Positions 52,996 to 53,463 of a stretch of 53,463 nucleotides of DNA are shown here, in pieces (positions within the stretch are counted from its first letter, which is position 1; each line of letters opens with the position of its first letter). The DNA is from Candidatus Poribacteria bacterium (GTDB taxonomy: Bacteria > Poribacteria > WGA-4E > WGA-3G): contig PYJC01000087.1 in the NCBI GenBank assembly GCA_003635255.1, positions 1-53,463 of the forward strand, given 5' to 3'. The notes beneath the pieces are model-generated. The model was not told where the DNA came from, made no database searches, and saw only the letters and a program-made list of their open reading frames with translations. Position numbers and translations under genes: made by a program.

Positions 52996-53463
52996 ATGAA
53001 AACCTATAAATATCCGCTTTATGATCAGTCTAATACGATCCGCATTGGCAACTTGCTTGATGATATATGGCGGGTGCATGTGTATTTCCACGAGTGGCAG
53101 CGTCAAAGGTATAAAGACGGGTTGCCGTATGTGGACTATGAGGGCATGTGTGATCACCTTAGACTTTTGAAAGAGACAACACACCCGCATTGGAAGGCAT
53201 TGCCAAGCCAAGCTATGCAACAGGAACTCAAGCGTATTCATAAAGCGTATGACCGTTTTTTTAAGAAACTTGGCGGTAGACCGCATATTAAGCCGAGACG
53301 TAAGTTTAAGTCTATTACGTATCCGAGTTCTGCTGGATGGTCTTTGTCTAATAATCGTATGACATTGACTTTTCGCAAGTGGAATCCGCAGACACGTAAA
53401 TGGCAGTTTGATAAAGTCGCCTATACTTTTCATAAACACCGCCAGTGGCACGGAACTATCACC
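52996..53463 (+). CDS. tnpB: TnpB, N-terminal part, cut by the window edge
   Basis: 156 codons are open to the edge, starting MKTYKYPLYDQSNTIRIGNL. RRKFKSITYPSSAGWSLSNN and the KW/W-rich strand (TFRKWNPQTRKWQF) are TnpB wedge-domain features. The RuvC catalytic residues lie beyond the window. No tnpA is seen upstream, so this may be a TnpB-only element. No clear ribosome site precedes the ATG; the pseudoknot-capable leader ends 30 bp before it. Confidence 0.8.
   Translation, partial: MKTYKYPLYDQSNTIRIGNLLDDIWRVHVYFHEWQRQRYKDGLPYVDYEGMCDHLRLLKETTHPHWKALPSQAMQQELKRIHKAYDRFFKKLGGRPHIKPRRKFKSITYPSSAGWSLSNNRMTLTFRKWNPQTRKWQFDKVAYTFHKHRQWHGTIT

Noticed and set aside
1..53463. tRNA and rRNA genes
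   Set aside because: No GGTTCGAATCC-type T-arm with a matching cloverleaf was noticed on either strand; a tRNA scan would be decisive.

Overview
The window looks like a chromosomal contig of a member of Candidatus Poribacteria or a close relative (moderate confidence). The reasons are runs of paralogous signal-peptide LamG proteins, a phytanoyl-CoA dioxygenase-type enzyme, several FGE-sulfatase-fold proteins, and large exported proteins ending in a FlgD-like C-terminal domain (core NPFNPETWIPY, end RK-L/M-LIRK). Intergenic DNA is rich in dispersed repeats, and both edges cut TnpB (IS200/IS605-type) genes.

Layout. 1-840: end of a tnpB, its right-end hairpin, and degenerate direct repeats. 840-4783: likely operon of serA, an ATP-grasp-like protein and a PhyH-type dioxygenase. 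4839-8508: four tandem secreted LamG paralogues. 8584-12123: Gfo/Idh/MocA oxidoreductase, methyltransferase, convergent MFS exporter. 12124-13075: a MITE and other repeats. 13076-14965: a HEPN (Swt1-type)/coiled-coil/helicase-C-like protein. 14996-24052, minus strand: a compact cluster of small lipoprotein, caspase-PEGA-FGE protein, GrpE, short Hsp70, and two membrane proteins sharing a degenerate J-like N-terminus, one ending in an FGE-fold domain. 24129-33677: WD40 and LRR/metallopeptidase giants, their deletion derivatives and pseudogenes, and a graveyard (28.2-30 kb) of fragments of genes that are intact elsewhere in the window. 33.7-35.9 kb: gene-free DNA holding duplicated candidate structured RNAs and a strong terminator. 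35922-38111: sigma-54-type AAA+ regulator with altered key motifs. 38175-43856: HlyD-type adaptor with msrA, leaderless HEAT lipoprotein, a split DUF6178-like pair, sugar isomerase-like TIM barrel. 44140-52704: two DUF1349-like secreted proteins, FGE-fold and FG-GAP/ASPIC proteins, an orphan with a structured leader, an enolase-superfamily enzyme, an SHMT-like PLP enzyme, and a TolB-like protein. 52705-end: TnpB element with a strong promoter and a pseudoknot-capable leader.

Best candidates for something undescribed: (1) the GrpE/Hsp70/J-like/FGE/caspase cluster next to a HEPN protein; (2) a C-terminal tail motif (ATTWGxIK) shared by seven secreted proteins of three unrelated folds; (3) two-copy structured RNAs upstream of an AAA+ regulator and of its decayed counterpart. 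All functional statements are inferences from sequence reading; no database search was run.
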